Shown: positions 25,954 through 36,527 of the stretch, in pieces
How the letters are laid out: the number at the start of each line of letters is the position of its first letter
Numbering within the stretch: position 1 is the first letter of the stretch
DNA from: Modestobacter marinus
GTDB taxonomy: Bacteria > Actinomycetota > Actinomycetes > Mycobacteriales > Geodermatophilaceae
NCBI RefSeq assembly: GCF_019799945.1
Contig: NZ_JABGCH010000032.1
Location: forward strand, 1 to 49,133
Direction of reading: 5' to 3'
Length of the DNA: 49,133 nt
Notes under the pieces: generated by a model
The model's input: the letters and a program-made list of their open reading frames with translations, nothing else
Told to the model about the DNA's origin: nothing
The model's database searches: none
Translations under genes and position numbers: made by a program

Positions 25954-26144
25954 GCGGCGACGAGACGCTGGGCATCGACCCGAAGCTGCTGGAGATCCTC
26001 GCCTGCCCGGACACCCACCACTCGCCGCTGACCGTCGACGTCGAGGCCGGTGAGCTGGTCTGCCCCACCTGCTCGCGGGCCTTCCCGGTGCGCGACGGGA
26101 TCCCGGTGCTGCTGCTGGACGAGGCGCGCCGGCGGCCGACGTGA
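25950..26144 (+). CDS. Trm112-like small zinc-ribbon protein (64 aa)
   Basis: Trm112/YcaR family. LLEILACPDTHHSPL and LVCPTCSRAFPVRDGIPVLL give Cys residues typical of the family, although the first knuckle has one cysteine only. Overlaps manB by 4 nt and the next gene by 4 nt (GTGA), so it is in the middle of a coupled manB-Trm112-SIS operon. Bacterial members are thought to be small partner proteins; the partner here is not known. Confidence 0.85.
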   Translation: MSGDETLGIDPKLLEILACPDTHHSPLTVDVEAGELVCPTCSRAFPVRDGIPVLLLDEARRRPT

Positions 26145-27283
26145 CGTCCCCGGAGCTCGCCGAGCAGGTCCTCAACGACCTGGACCTGCTGCGGCAGCGG
26201 GACCCGCAGGAGCTGCTGCCCGCGGTTGCCGGCGCCGGGGCCCAGGTCCGGGAGACCGCGCGGCTGACCCAGGAGGCCGACCTCCAGCGGGCGACGGCCG
26301 GTGGCCGCCCGCGCGGGCTGGTCATCGTCGCCCGCCGGGAAGGGGCGGTCGCCGCCGAGGTGCTGCGCGCGTTGCTGGGGTCCTCCAGCCCGGTCACCGT
26401 GGACGTCGTCCCGGGTCCGGCGCTGCCGGTCTGGCTGGGGCCGACGGACATCGCCGTAGTGGCCACGCGCACCGGCGCCGGCCGGTACGCGGTCACCCCC
26501 GCCTACGAGGCCGCCCGCCGCGGGGTCGCGCTGGTCGGCGTCGGCGCCGAGGACGCGCCGCTGCGGACGGTGTGCGCGAGCGCCCGCGCGCCCTACGTCG
26601 CGCTGCCGAGCTCCCGGGTGCGGCACACGACCCTGTGGTCGCTGCTCACGCCGATGCTGCTGCTGGCCACCGACCTCGGCCTGCTCGCCGAGGGCGTCGC
26701 GGACACCGAGCTGATCGCGGCGGCACTGGACGAGGTGGCCAGCCAGTGCGGGCCGGCCCGGGAGTCGTTCGTGAACCCGGCCAAGACGCTGGCGCTGGAG
26801 CTGCTGGACGCGCTGCCGGTCATCGCCGCGGAGGGGCCGCTCGCCGGTGCCGCCGCCGGCCGGGTCGCCGACCAGCTGGCCACCCTGGCCGGCCTGCCGG
26901 TGGCCGGCTTCCGGCTGCCCGACCAGCGCGTCGCCGCCCGCACCGTGCTCGCCGGCCCGCTGGCCGCCCCGGACGGTGGGGACGACTTCTTCCGCGACCG
27001 GGTGGACGACGGCGGCCGGCGACTGCGGCTGCTGACCATCCGGGACGCCGACGGCGGCGGCCCCGACGGCGGCGAGCGCGAGCCGCGGTCGGCCGAGGAG
27101 GCCATGCAGGAGCTGCTGCGGATCGCCGCGGCGCACAACGTCCCGGTCAGCAGCCTGGCCGAGCAGACGGAGGCCACGCAGGAGCCCCGCCTGGTCCGGC
27201 TCGCGCGGCAGCTGGCCGTCGCCGACTTCAGCGCCGTCTACCTGGCGCTGGCCCTGGACCACGAGCGGGCGCTGCGCCCGTGA
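26141..27283 (+). CDS. SIS-domain protein, TobH/phosphosugar isomerase-like (380 aa)
   Basis: Corresponds to Rv3256c between manB and manA. The N-terminal domain has GLVIVARREGAVAAEVLRALLG, a sugar-isomerase (SIS) strand-helix, and VAVVATRTGAGRYAVTPAYEAARRG in the place of the second SIS crossover; the C-terminal half resembles bifunctional phosphoglucose/phosphomannose isomerases (FVNPAKTLALELL, AEEAMQELLRIAAAHNVPV). The catalytic residues of the isomerases are not evident, so it may be regulatory. GTG 26141 is fixed by the GTGA overlap. Confidence 0.75.
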   Translation: MTSPELAEQVLNDLDLLRQRDPQELLPAVAGAGAQVRETARLTQEADLQRATAGGRPRGLVIVARREGAVAAEVLRALLGSSSPVTVDVVPGPALPVWLGPTDIAVVATRTGAGRYAVTPAYEAARRGVALVGVGAEDAPLRTVCASARAPYVALPSSRVRHTTLWSLLTPMLLLATDLGLLAEGVADTELIAAALDEVASQCGPARESFVNPAKTLALELLDALPVIAAEGPLAGAAAGRVADQLATLAGLPVAGFRLPDQRVAARTVLAGPLAAPDGGDDFFRDRVDDGGRRLRLLTIRDADGGGPDGGEREPRSAEEAMQELLRIAAAHNVPVSSLAEQTEATQEPRLVRLARQLAVADFSAVYLALALDHERALRP

Positions 27284-27392
27284 GCGCCGCCACTGCCCCT
27301 GCCGGGTGACCCGGCGGCGTCCGGAGACCTCGGACAGGTCCCGCGTGACCTATCAAGGACGGGTGACCGCCACCCCGCTAGCCTCGTCCGTG

Positions 27393-28574
27393 ATGTGGCA
27401 GCTCGACAGTCCCGTGCGGCACTACCCGTGGGGTAGTCGCACGGTGATCCCCGACCTGCTCGGCCTGCCCTCCCCGGCGGAGGTGCCGTACGCCGAGCTG
27501 TGGATGGGGGCCCACCCGGATGCCCCCTCCCGGCTCGCCGACGGCACCGGTCTGGACGTGGCGATCGCCGCCGACCCCGACCTCCTGCTGGGGCCGGTCG
27601 TGCACCAGCGGTTCGGCGCCCGGCTGCCCTTCCTGATGAAGGTGCTGGCCGCAGACAAGCCGCTGTCACTGCAGGCGCACCCGACCAGGGCGCAGGCCGA
27701 GGCGGGTTTCGCCGCCGAGGAAGCAGCCGGCATCCCGCGGGACGACCCGACGCGCACCTTCAAGGACACGTGCCACAAGCCGGAGATCCTGGTCGCGATC
27801 ACGCCCGTCGAGGCGCTGTGCGGGTTCCGGCCGGTCGAGGAGTCCCTGCACTGCCTGGCCAAGCTGCAGCTGCCGGAGCTGAAGCCGACGATCGCCGCGC
27901 TCGCCCGCGGTGGCCTGCGGGCCGCGATCCCGCAGCTGCTGGCGCTGTCGGCCCGGCGCCGGGACTCACTGGTGACCGCGGTGGCGCACCGGGCCGCGGA
28001 GTTCGTGGCCGCGCACGACCCCGAGTTCATCAACACCTACCGGTGGGCGGCCGCCCTGGCCGAGTCCTACCCCGGTGACCCCGGCGTCGTCATCTCCCTC
28101 ATGTGCAACCACCTGAAGCTGGCCCCGGGCGAGGCCGTGTTCCTGCCCGCGGGCAACCTGCACGCCTACCTCAGCGGCGCCGGCGTGGAGGTCATGGCCA
28201 GCTCCGACAACGTGCTGCGCGGCGGCCTGACCACCAAGCACGTCGACCTTGCCGCGCTGATCGAGGTGCTGGACTTCAGCGACGGCAAGGTTCCCGTGCT
28301 GCACCCGGTGCTCGGCCCCGGCGGGTTGCGCTACCGGGTGCCGGTCGAGGACTTCGAGCTCACCCGCTGCGACGTCGGCCAGGACCCCGGGGTGCTGACG
28401 ACGTCCGGACCGCAGGTCGTGCTCTGTGCCGCGGGCACCGCGGTGCTGGCCGGCCCGGACGGGGAGCTGGTCCTGGAGAAGGGCAGTTCGGCGTTCGTGC
28501 CCGCCGGGTCGCCGGTGAGCGCGCGCGGCCCGGCACTGCTCTACCGCGCAACCACAGGACGACTGGTCCGCTGA
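27393..28574 (+). CDS. manA: Mannose-6-phosphate isomerase, class I (393 aa)
   Basis: Converts fructose-6-phosphate to mannose-6-phosphate at the head of mannose metabolism. Type I PMI landmarks: VRHYPWGSRTVIPDLLGLP, PYAELWMGAHPDAPSRL, KPLSLQAHPT (zinc ligands Gln and His), GNLHAYLSGAGVEVMASSDNVLRGG, and the C-terminal beta domain. ATG 27393 lies 8 nt after TAGCCT (27379-27384), suggesting a leaderless message; a GTG at 27363 with AAGGA just upstream is the alternative and would add ten residues. Confidence 0.93.
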   Translation: MWQLDSPVRHYPWGSRTVIPDLLGLPSPAEVPYAELWMGAHPDAPSRLADGTGLDVAIAADPDLLLGPVVHQRFGARLPFLMKVLAADKPLSLQAHPTRAQAEAGFAAEEAAGIPRDDPTRTFKDTCHKPEILVAITPVEALCGFRPVEESLHCLAKLQLPELKPTIAALARGGLRAAIPQLLALSARRRDSLVTAVAHRAAEFVAAHDPEFINTYRWAAALAESYPGDPGVVISLMCNHLKLAPGEAVFLPAGNLHAYLSGAGVEVMASSDNVLRGGLTTKHVDLAALIEVLDFSDGKVPVLHPVLGPGGLRYRVPVEDFELTRCDVGQDPGVLTTSGPQVVLCAAGTAVLAGPDGELVLEKGSSAFVPAGSPVSARGPALLYRATTGRLVR

Positions 28575-28641
28575 CCCGGCGGCCCCAGCGGGACCGCGCG
28601 CCCACGGCCGAGGCCGCTCGTCCGGTAGCGGCGTTATCCTT

Positions 28642-28723
28642 GCTTCGGCACGAGCCCCGCCGAAGCCTCGGCATGCTCGCTCTCTTCGATACATCCCGAC
28701 TGAGAGCGCTCGCCCCTGAGGCT
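28642..28723 (+). promoter_or_regulatory. Structured 5' leader of ahcY with competing stems
   Basis: Three pairings are possible: 28642-28649 with 28659-28666 (8 bp), 28678-28684 with 28702-28708 (7 bp), and 28664-28671 with 28716-28723 (8 bp, one G-U) enclosing the second. The first and third share 28664-28666, so they cannot form fully together. No match to SAM or SAH riboswitch consensus that I recognise. Confidence 0.45.
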
Positions 28724-28743
28724 GGGCGCGGACGTGGAGCGAC

Positions 28744-30228
<1,485 letters not shown>

Positions 30229-30286
30229 AAGGACCCGCCTGCCCCCCACCCTTCGCAAGCTCAGGGCGGGGCCCTGCAGGCGGGCC
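30229..30286. repeat. Palindromic repeat copy 1 (58 nt), ahcY terminator
   Basis: Copy 1 matches 36414-36471 at 49 of 58 bases. Arms 30234-30242 and 30276-30284 pair over 9 bp around a core containing TTCGCAAGCTC; the inner CCCCCC and GGGGCC can pair too. It begins directly at the ahcY stop. Confidence 0.85.
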
Positions 30287-30301
30287 GTTCGAGCACGTCA
30301 C

Positions 30302-30332
30302 CAGGCTCGCGGTGGTGCCCTGCAGCGGGGCC
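30302..30332. repeat. Partial, degenerate copy of the same repeat
   Basis: CAGGCTCGCGG followed by CCCTGCAGCGGGGCC resembles the right half of the repeats at 30229 and 36414 (CAAGCTCGCGG and CCCTGCAGGG). About 26 of 31 bases agree with the 36414 copy. The left half is not recognisable. Confidence 0.5.
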
Positions 30333-30418
30333 GCTCCAGCACGCCGCGACGCCCCTCTCGGGGGAGTTCTCCGGGCGGGGCGGGCGTGGTGGTGGCGGGC
30401 GTCGCGCACAATGGCGCC

Positions 30419-31126
<708 letters not shown>

Positions 31127-31208
31127 GCGGACAGGCCCGTGAGCATCGCAGCGAGGAACGAGCGAGGAGCGGAGCGGGCCGCGGGAGCGAGCAGATGGGC
31201 ACCGTGAG

Positions 31209-32960
31209 GTGGAGCTGCTCCCGCCCGTGAGCACCGTCAGCACGTCGTCCGGGAGCCCCGCGACCGGCGCACCGGTCCCCCCGGTCGCCGCGCCGCAGCC
31301 CTCAGCCGAGCCCGGGCCGGGCCGCCGGCCGCGGACCACCCGGCTGCGGCGCCGCCTGCGCCGGGCCCGGCGCCGCGCCCTGGTGACCAGCGTCCGGCTC
31401 GGCCGCCGGGCGCTGCACCTGTGGCGCTCCTCCCTGCAGCTGCGGGTCGGGGCGATCACGATGCTCGTCGCCGGCCTCCTGGTCGTCGTGGTCAGCCTGG
31501 TGCTGTTCCGGCAGATCAGCGACCAGCTGCTCGGCGCCAAGCGCCAGGCCGCCGTCGACCAGGCGCTGCGCGGTGTGCAGTACGCGCAGTCGGAGGTCAG
31601 CGGCATCGCCACCGGTGACGCGGCGAGCATCCGAACCACGCTGACCCGCACCGTCGCCGGGCTGCAGTCCCGCGGCGGCTCCGCCGGGGACTTCGACGTC
31701 GTGATGGTCTACCGGTCCGGGGACGACGAGCGCTCCGCGGTGAGCCGCTCGGAGGTCTATCCCGCGCTGCCCGGCGACCTGCACGCGGAGGTCGCCGACG
31801 GCGCGCAGGCCTACCGGTACGCGCTGGTCCCCGACGCGGCGGGCGAGGAGGTCCCCACCCTGCTCGTCGGTGCCCCCGTGCCCACCGACGCGCGCAGCGG
31901 GGAGAGCGTGCAGGTGTACTTCGCGTTCCCGCTGGACCAGGAGCAGGAGAGCCTGGAGGGGATCCGGAGCACCGTCGTCGTCACCTGCGCCGTCCTGACG
32001 CTCTTCGTCGCCGGGATCGGCGTGCTGGTGACCCGGCTCGTGGTCGACCCGGTGCGCCGGGCCGCCGGCGGCGCCCAGCGGCTCGCCGAGGGGCACCTGG
32101 AGGAGCGCCTCGTCGTGCGCGGCGAGGACGACCTGGCCCGGCTGGCGTCCAGCTTCAACGCGATGGCCGACAGCCTGCAGAAGCAGATCACCCAGCTGGA
32201 GGCCCTCTCCCAGCTGCAGCAGCGGTTCACCTCCGACGTCTCGCACGAGCTCCGCACACCGCTGACGACGGTGCAGATGGCCGCCGACGTGCTGCACGAG
32301 GCCCGCGCGGACTTCGACCCGGCGGTGGCCCGGTCCGCGGAACTGCTGTGCGAGGAGCTGGACCGCTTCGAGGTGCTGCTGTCGGACCTGCTGGAGATCA
32401 GCCGCTACGACGCCGGCGCCGCCGTGCTGGACGCCGAGCCGCAGGAGCTGCGCGGCCTGGTGGACCGGGTGGTCGGCGGGATGACCGCGCTGGCCGCCCG
32501 GCACGCTTGCGAGCTCGTCGTCAGCGCGCCGGGTGCCCCGGTGGTCGCCGAGGTCGACGGACGGCGGGTGGAGCGGGTGCTGCGCAACCTGGTCGGCAAC
32601 GCCATCGAGCACGGGACCGGCCAGCCCGTCGAGATCACCCTCGCCGCCAACCGCACCGCCGCGGCGATCACGGTCCGCGACCACGGCGTGGGCCTGAGCA
32701 CCGCCGACGCGCAGCACGTCTTCGACCGGTTCTGGCGGGCCGACCCCTCGCGGGTGCGCACCGTGGGCGGCAGCGGGCTGGGCCTGTCGATCAGCCTGGA
32801 GGACGCCCGGCTGCACGGCGGCTGGCTGCAGGTGTGGGGCATGCCGGGCGCGGGCGCGCAGTTCCGGCTCACCCTGCCGCTGGAGGGCGGCGCGGACCTC
32901 ATCAGCTCGCCCCTGCCGCTGCGGCCGGTGAACCTCCGCCTGCCGGGGAGCGAGTCGTGA
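31209..32960 (+). CDS. mtrB: Sensor histidine kinase MtrB (583 aa)
   Basis: Membrane kinase for MtrA. Basic N-terminus, membrane helix about 80-103, extracytoplasmic sensor region to about 255, second helix about 256-280, HAMP to about 335, HisKA with DVSHELRTPL (His346), and an ATPase domain with NLVGNAIEHG, DHGVGLS and GGSGLGLSI. GTG 31209 is the longest start; GTG 31227 is also possible, and neither has a clear ribosome site. The stop overlaps lpqB (GTGA), so sensor and lipoprotein are coupled. Confidence 0.93.
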   Translation: MELLPPVSTVSTSSGSPATGAPVPPVAAPQPSAEPGPGRRPRTTRLRRRLRRARRRALVTSVRLGRRALHLWRSSLQLRVGAITMLVAGLLVVVVSLVLFRQISDQLLGAKRQAAVDQALRGVQYAQSEVSGIATGDAASIRTTLTRTVAGLQSRGGSAGDFDVVMVYRSGDDERSAVSRSEVYPALPGDLHAEVADGAQAYRYALVPDAAGEEVPTLLVGAPVPTDARSGESVQVYFAFPLDQEQESLEGIRSTVVVTCAVLTLFVAGIGVLVTRLVVDPVRRAAGGAQRLAEGHLEERLVVRGEDDLARLASSFNAMADSLQKQITQLEALSQLQQRFTSDVSHELRTPLTTVQMAADVLHEARADFDPAVARSAELLCEELDRFEVLLSDLLEISRYDAGAAVLDAEPQELRGLVDRVVGGMTALAARHACELVVSAPGAPVVAEVDGRRVERVLRNLVGNAIEHGTGQPVEITLAANRTAAAITVRDHGVGLSTADAQHVFDRFWRADPSRVRTVGGSGLGLSISLEDARLHGGWLQVWGMPGAGAQFRLTLPLEGGADLISSPLPLRPVNLRLPGSES

Positions 32961-34684
32961 CCGCCCGCCGCGGGCTGCCCGCGCTGGCGCTGCTGCTCGC
33001 CCTGGTCAGCGGCTGCAGCACCGTCCCGAGCAGCTCGGCGACGGTGCAGATCACCCAGGTCGCCGAGCTCCCGGGGGACGACGTCGGCATCGAGCCGCTC
33101 GGCCCGGAGCAGGGCGCCACGCCGGAGGAGGTGGTCCGCGGGTTCATCGACGCCAGCTCCAGCACCGCCCGCAACCACCCGGTCGCCCGCCAGTACCTGG
33201 ACGGCGAGGACGCCGCCTCCTGGTCCGACAGCGACGGGGTCACGATCATCAGCTCGGACTTCGCGCCGGTGCAGACCCGGTCCGGGACCGTCGAGGTGAC
33301 TGCGGCGCTGGTCGGCACGGTCGACGAGCGCGGCGTCTTCACCGTCGCCGACGGGCAGGTCTACACGCACACGTTCACGCTGTCCCACGAGTCGGGGGAG
33401 TGGCGGATCACCGACCCGCCGGACGGGCTGCTGCTGCTCGAGCCCGACTTCGCCCGCACCTACGACCAGCTCGACGCCTACTTCCTCGATCCGACCGGGA
33501 GCCGCGTCGTCCCCGACCCCCGCTACCTGGTCTCCGGCCCGGCCCAGCCGAACGCGCTCGTTGAGCGGCTGATCAGCGGACCCTCGGCGGCGCTGGCCGC
33601 CGGTGTGGTGAACCCGCTGTCCGGCGCCCGGCTGCGCAGCACGGTGCGCGTCGCCGGGCAGAACGTGACCATTGACCTCTCCTTCCCGGCGGACGTCACC
33701 GACGCCACCGCGCAGGCCGCCGCCGGACAGCTGGTCTGGTCGATGCAGCAGCTGTCCCTGCGCCGGGTGACGGTGCTGCGCGACGGTCAGCCGCTGGGCG
33801 TCGCCGGCACCCCGCTGGAGCAGAGCACCGACGACTGGGTCTCGCTGGACCCGGACTACGCGCCGGTGGACGCCGTGGGCCACTACGTGCTGGACGGCGC
33901 GCTGCGGCGGGCCGCCGACGCCAGCCCGGCCCCCGGCCCCGCCGGCAGCGGGGTGTACGGGCTGGTCTCGGCCGGCGTCTCGGTCGACCCGCGCACCAGC
34001 GGGCTGGGGCTCATGGCCGGGGTGTCGACCACCGTCTCGCCGTCCGGGGCGCCGGCGACGCTGTTCGCCGGCCCCTACGGCGGGGACCTGGCCCCGGTGC
34101 TGGCCGGCCGCAGCTTCACCACGCCGACCACCGCCGGCACCCGGGCGGAGGTGTGGACGGTGCGCGACGGCAGCGAGGTGGTGCGGCTGCCCGCGGGCGG
34201 CACCCCGCAGACCGTCAACGTCACCACGCTGGCCGGCCTCGGCCGGGCCACGGTCTTCCAGCTCAGCCCAGACGGTGTGCGCGCCGCCCTGGTCATCGAG
34301 GGCCCGAACGGCGGCCGGCTGTTCGTGGGCACGGTGGCCCGGGACGAGGACGCGGTCACCGTGCGGGACCTGCGCTCGGTCGCGCCCAGCGTCGAGCAGG
34401 TCGTGGACGTCGCCTGGCGCAACTCGGGCCTCCTCATGGTGCTCGCCGGTGACCCGAGCGAGGAGCGCACCGTGCCGTACACGGTGGACGTCGACGGCTG
34501 GGACCTCACCCCGGTGATCACCTCGGGCCTGCCGGGCCAGCCGACCGCGGTCGCCGCGGCACCGGGCCGGCAGCCGCTGGTCACCGCGGGGCGCACGCTG
34601 TGGGAGCTGGGCGGCGGTACCTGGGTGACGCTGGTCCGCGGCGCCGAGCCGGTGGCGGGGGAGGAGCCCTTCTACCCGCTCTGA
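32957..34684 (+). CDS. lpqB: Lipoprotein LpqB (575 aa)
   Basis: Extracytoplasmic partner of MtrB. Signal peptide with lipobox LVSGC (Cys20). Residues about 45-200 are the N-terminal domain, followed by a GerMN domain (NALVERLISGPSAALAAG, VRVAGQNVTIDLSFP, about 200-285) and a C-terminal beta-propeller domain with TVFQLSPDGVRAALV. The position immediately after mtrB with a GTGA overlap is the conserved arrangement; LpqB is known to influence MtrB in mycobacteria. Confidence 0.92.
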   Translation: MTARRGLPALALLLALVSGCSTVPSSSATVQITQVAELPGDDVGIEPLGPEQGATPEEVVRGFIDASSSTARNHPVARQYLDGEDAASWSDSDGVTIISSDFAPVQTRSGTVEVTAALVGTVDERGVFTVADGQVYTHTFTLSHESGEWRITDPPDGLLLLEPDFARTYDQLDAYFLDPTGSRVVPDPRYLVSGPAQPNALVERLISGPSAALAAGVVNPLSGARLRSTVRVAGQNVTIDLSFPADVTDATAQAAAGQLVWSMQQLSLRRVTVLRDGQPLGVAGTPLEQSTDDWVSLDPDYAPVDAVGHYVLDGALRRAADASPAPGPAGSGVYGLVSAGVSVDPRTSGLGLMAGVSTTVSPSGAPATLFAGPYGGDLAPVLAGRSFTTPTTAGTRAEVWTVRDGSEVVRLPAGGTPQTVNVTTLAGLGRATVFQLSPDGVRAALVIEGPNGGRLFVGTVARDEDAVTVRDLRSVAPSVEQVVDVAWRNSGLLMVLAGDPSEERTVPYTVDVDGWDLTPVITSGLPGQPTAVAAAPGRQPLVTAGRTLWELGGGTWVTLVRGAEPVAGEEPFYPL

Positions 34685-34779
34685 GCCGGGTCGGGGCGGT
34701 GTCGTCCCCAGCCGGGCCGCGGGTCCCCAGCTCGCGGCAACGGTCCGTCGGGGCGGGGTCCGGCGGGCACGCTCGGTCG

Positions 34780-35556
34780 GTGGACAGGGCGCGCGCGTAC
34801 CCGGCGGCGCTGCTGGGCGACGGTGGACGGGCGCTGGCCGACCTGGTGCTGCCGCGCACCTGCGGGGGCTGCGCGCTGCCCGGGGCGGTGCTGTGCCCGC
34901 GCTGCCGGTCGTGGCTGGCGCACCCGCGCGTGGCCCAGCCGCGCCGGCACCCGCCCGGGTTCCCGCCCACGGTCGCCGCCGGTCCGTACGCCGGGCCGGT
35001 GCGGCCGGCGGTCCTCGCGTTCAAGGAGCACGGCCGCGCCGAGCTCGCCGGCCCGCTCGGGACTGCGCTGGCCCTCGCGGTCGCCGCGGTGCTGACCGCG
35101 CTCCCGCCGGACGGCGGTGGGCCCGTGCTGCTGGTCCCGGTGCCCAGCTCGGCAGCGGCGGTGCGGCAGCGGGGACGCGACCACGCCCGCGAGCTGGCCG
35201 GGCGGGCGGCGGCGGAGCTGCGCGCCGCGGGGGTGCCCGCCCGGCCCGCGCCCCTGCTGCGGCGGGCCGCCGGGACCCGGGACTCCGCCGGGCTGACCGC
35301 GCACGAGCGCTCGGCCAACCTGGCCGGCCGGTTCACCCCGCGGCGCTGCGCGCGGTGCCCGCCCGGCGCGCGCCTGGTGCTGGTCGACGACGTGGTGACC
35401 AGCGGGGCGACGCTGGTCGAGGCGGCCCGGGCGCTGCGTGCCCTGAGCGGCCCGGGAGCGCCACCGGTGCTGGCCGCGGTGGTGGCCGCCACCCCGCGGC
35501 GGGGTCGGACGCCGGTTCCCGACCCCGGGGGAGCGACCTTCACGGTCCGCCGGTGA
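34780..35556 (+). CDS. comF: ComF-family phosphoribosyltransferase-like protein (258 aa)
   Basis: Matches Rv3242c. The N-terminus has a zinc knuckle (CGGCALPGAVLCPRC, four cysteines), the middle VAAGPYAGPVRPAVLAFKEHG, LLVPVPSSAAAVRQRGRDHA, and the PRPP-binding loop LVLVDDVVTSGATLVEA. ComF relatives support DNA uptake in competent bacteria; in actinobacteria the role is undefined. GTG 34780 begins just before the family-like N-terminal helix. Longer frames upstream overlap the lpqB end and are not family-like. Confidence 0.85.
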   Translation: MDRARAYPAALLGDGGRALADLVLPRTCGGCALPGAVLCPRCRSWLAHPRVAQPRRHPPGFPPTVAAGPYAGPVRPAVLAFKEHGRAELAGPLGTALALAVAAVLTALPPDGGGPVLLVPVPSSAAAVRQRGRDHARELAGRAAAELRAAGVPARPAPLLRRAAGTRDSAGLTAHERSANLAGRFTPRRCARCPPGARLVLVDDVVTSGATLVEAARALRALSGPGAPPVLAAVVAATPRRGRTPVPDPGGATFTVRR

Positions 35557-35649
35557 GAGCGCTCGCATCGCCGTGGAGATCGACTGTCGGGACGCCCGGA
35601 AGGCGTCTAGCGTCGGTTCGATCACAGCCCCGCTCAACCGGGAGGTCCC

Positions 35650-36411
35650 ATGGAGATCGTGGTCCGTGGTCGCAACGTCGAGGTGCCCGAGCACTTCCGC
35701 CAGCACGTGGAGGACAAGGTCGGGCAGCTCGAACGCTTCGACGGCAAGTTGATCCGCATCGACGTGGAGTTGCTGCACGAGAAGAACCCCCGCCAGTCGG
35801 CCATGTGCCAGCGCGTGGAGATCACGCTCCGCGGCAAGGGCCCGGTCGCGCGCGCGGAGGCGAGTGCCCCGGACTTCTACGCGGCCCTGGAACTCGCGGC
35901 CGACAAGGTCGAGAACCGCATGCGCCGCGCCAACGACCGCCGGCACGTCCACCACGGCCGGCGCACCCCACCGAGCGTCCGGCTGGAGGGTGCCGCCACC
36001 GGGCTCCCCACCACCGAGCTCCCCGCCGAGCCCCCGGCGGACGCGAGCGCCCCACCAGCCGACCTCGACGCGACCCTCACCGGCGACGCGCCACTGGTCA
36101 CCGATCTCGACGAGCACCTGCCCGGGCAGATCGTCCGCGAGAAGGTGCACCCCGCCACCCCGATGCACGTCGACCAGGCGCTGTACGAGATGGAGCTCGT
36201 CGGGCACGACTTCTTCCTGTTCCTGTGCGCCGACACCGGGCGGCCCTCGGTGGTCTACCGCCGGCACGCCTTCGACTACGGCCTGATCCGTCTCGACGTC
36301 CAACTGCCCGTGGAACCGACCGTGGTCGCGCAGGACACCGTCATCACCGACCAATCCAGCGGGGACACCGTCGGAGCCGCTGCCGAGCCGCGGCAGCCCG
36401 CCACCGTCTGA
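35650..36411 (+). CDS. hpf: Long-form ribosome hibernation promoting factor (253 aa)
   Basis: Stabilises inactive 100S ribosomes during dormancy. S30AE domain 1-105 (MEIVVRGRNVEVPEHFRQHV, HEKNPRQSAMCQRVEITLRG, YAALELAADKVENRMRR), a Pro/Ala-rich linker, and the dimerisation domain about 170-225 (IVREKVHPATPMHVDQALYE, FFLFLCADTGRPSVVYRR). GGGAGGT precedes ATG 35650; a -10-like TAGCGT is at 35609-35614. It is the Rv3241c equivalent upstream of secA. The stop lies inside the left arm of a large inverted repeat. Confidence 0.93.
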   Translation: MEIVVRGRNVEVPEHFRQHVEDKVGQLERFDGKLIRIDVELLHEKNPRQSAMCQRVEITLRGKGPVARAEASAPDFYAALELAADKVENRMRRANDRRHVHHGRRTPPSVRLEGAATGLPTTELPAEPPADASAPPADLDATLTGDAPLVTDLDEHLPGQIVREKVHPATPMHVDQALYEMELVGHDFFLFLCADTGRPSVVYRRHAFDYGLIRLDVQLPVEPTVVAQDTVITDQSSGDTVGAAAEPRQPATV

Positions 36412-36527
36412 AGAAGGACCTCCCTGCCCCCCACCACTCGCAAGCTCGCGGCGGGCCCCTGCAGGGAGGCCGACGGCGGGTCGGCTCCCGACTGGGAGCC
36501 GACCCGCAGTCGAAGGTCCTTCTTCAG
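36408..36527. terminator. Bidirectional terminator: 14-bp outer inverted repeat enclosing two hairpins
   Basis: Outer arms 36408-36421 and 36514-36527 are perfect 14-bp inverted repeats, and each contains the TGA of the gene it ends (hpf on plus, GNAT on minus). Inside lie the palindromic repeat copy 2 (36414-36471) and a second hairpin with arms GCGGGTCGGCTCCC and GGGAGCCGACCCGC (14 bp, loop GACT). Confidence 0.8.
36414..36471. repeat. Palindromic repeat copy 2 (58 nt)
   Basis: Arms 36419-36427 and 36461-36469 pair over 9 bp. Compared with copy 1 at 30229 two base pairs differ on both sides (C-G to T-A and G-C to C-G), so pairing is preserved while the sequence changed. Confidence 0.85.

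Noticed and set aside
28621-28743. SAM-IV or SAH riboswitch before ahcY
   Set aside because: The conserved core sequences of these classes that I know are not present; only generic stems are seen, so it is listed as an undefined leader.
31138-31196. Purine-rich GAGCGAGGA-like run between mtrA and mtrB as a possible regulatory RNA
   Set aside because: The units are irregular and form no good stem; it looks like a low-complexity spacer of a type common in such genomes.
35554-35567. TGAGAGCGCTCGCA after comF, one base from a LacI-type palindrome, also found as a 13-mer at 28701-28713
   Set aside because: A 13-mer match is expected by chance in a window of this size and GC content, the comF stop lies inside it, and no LacI-family gene is present.
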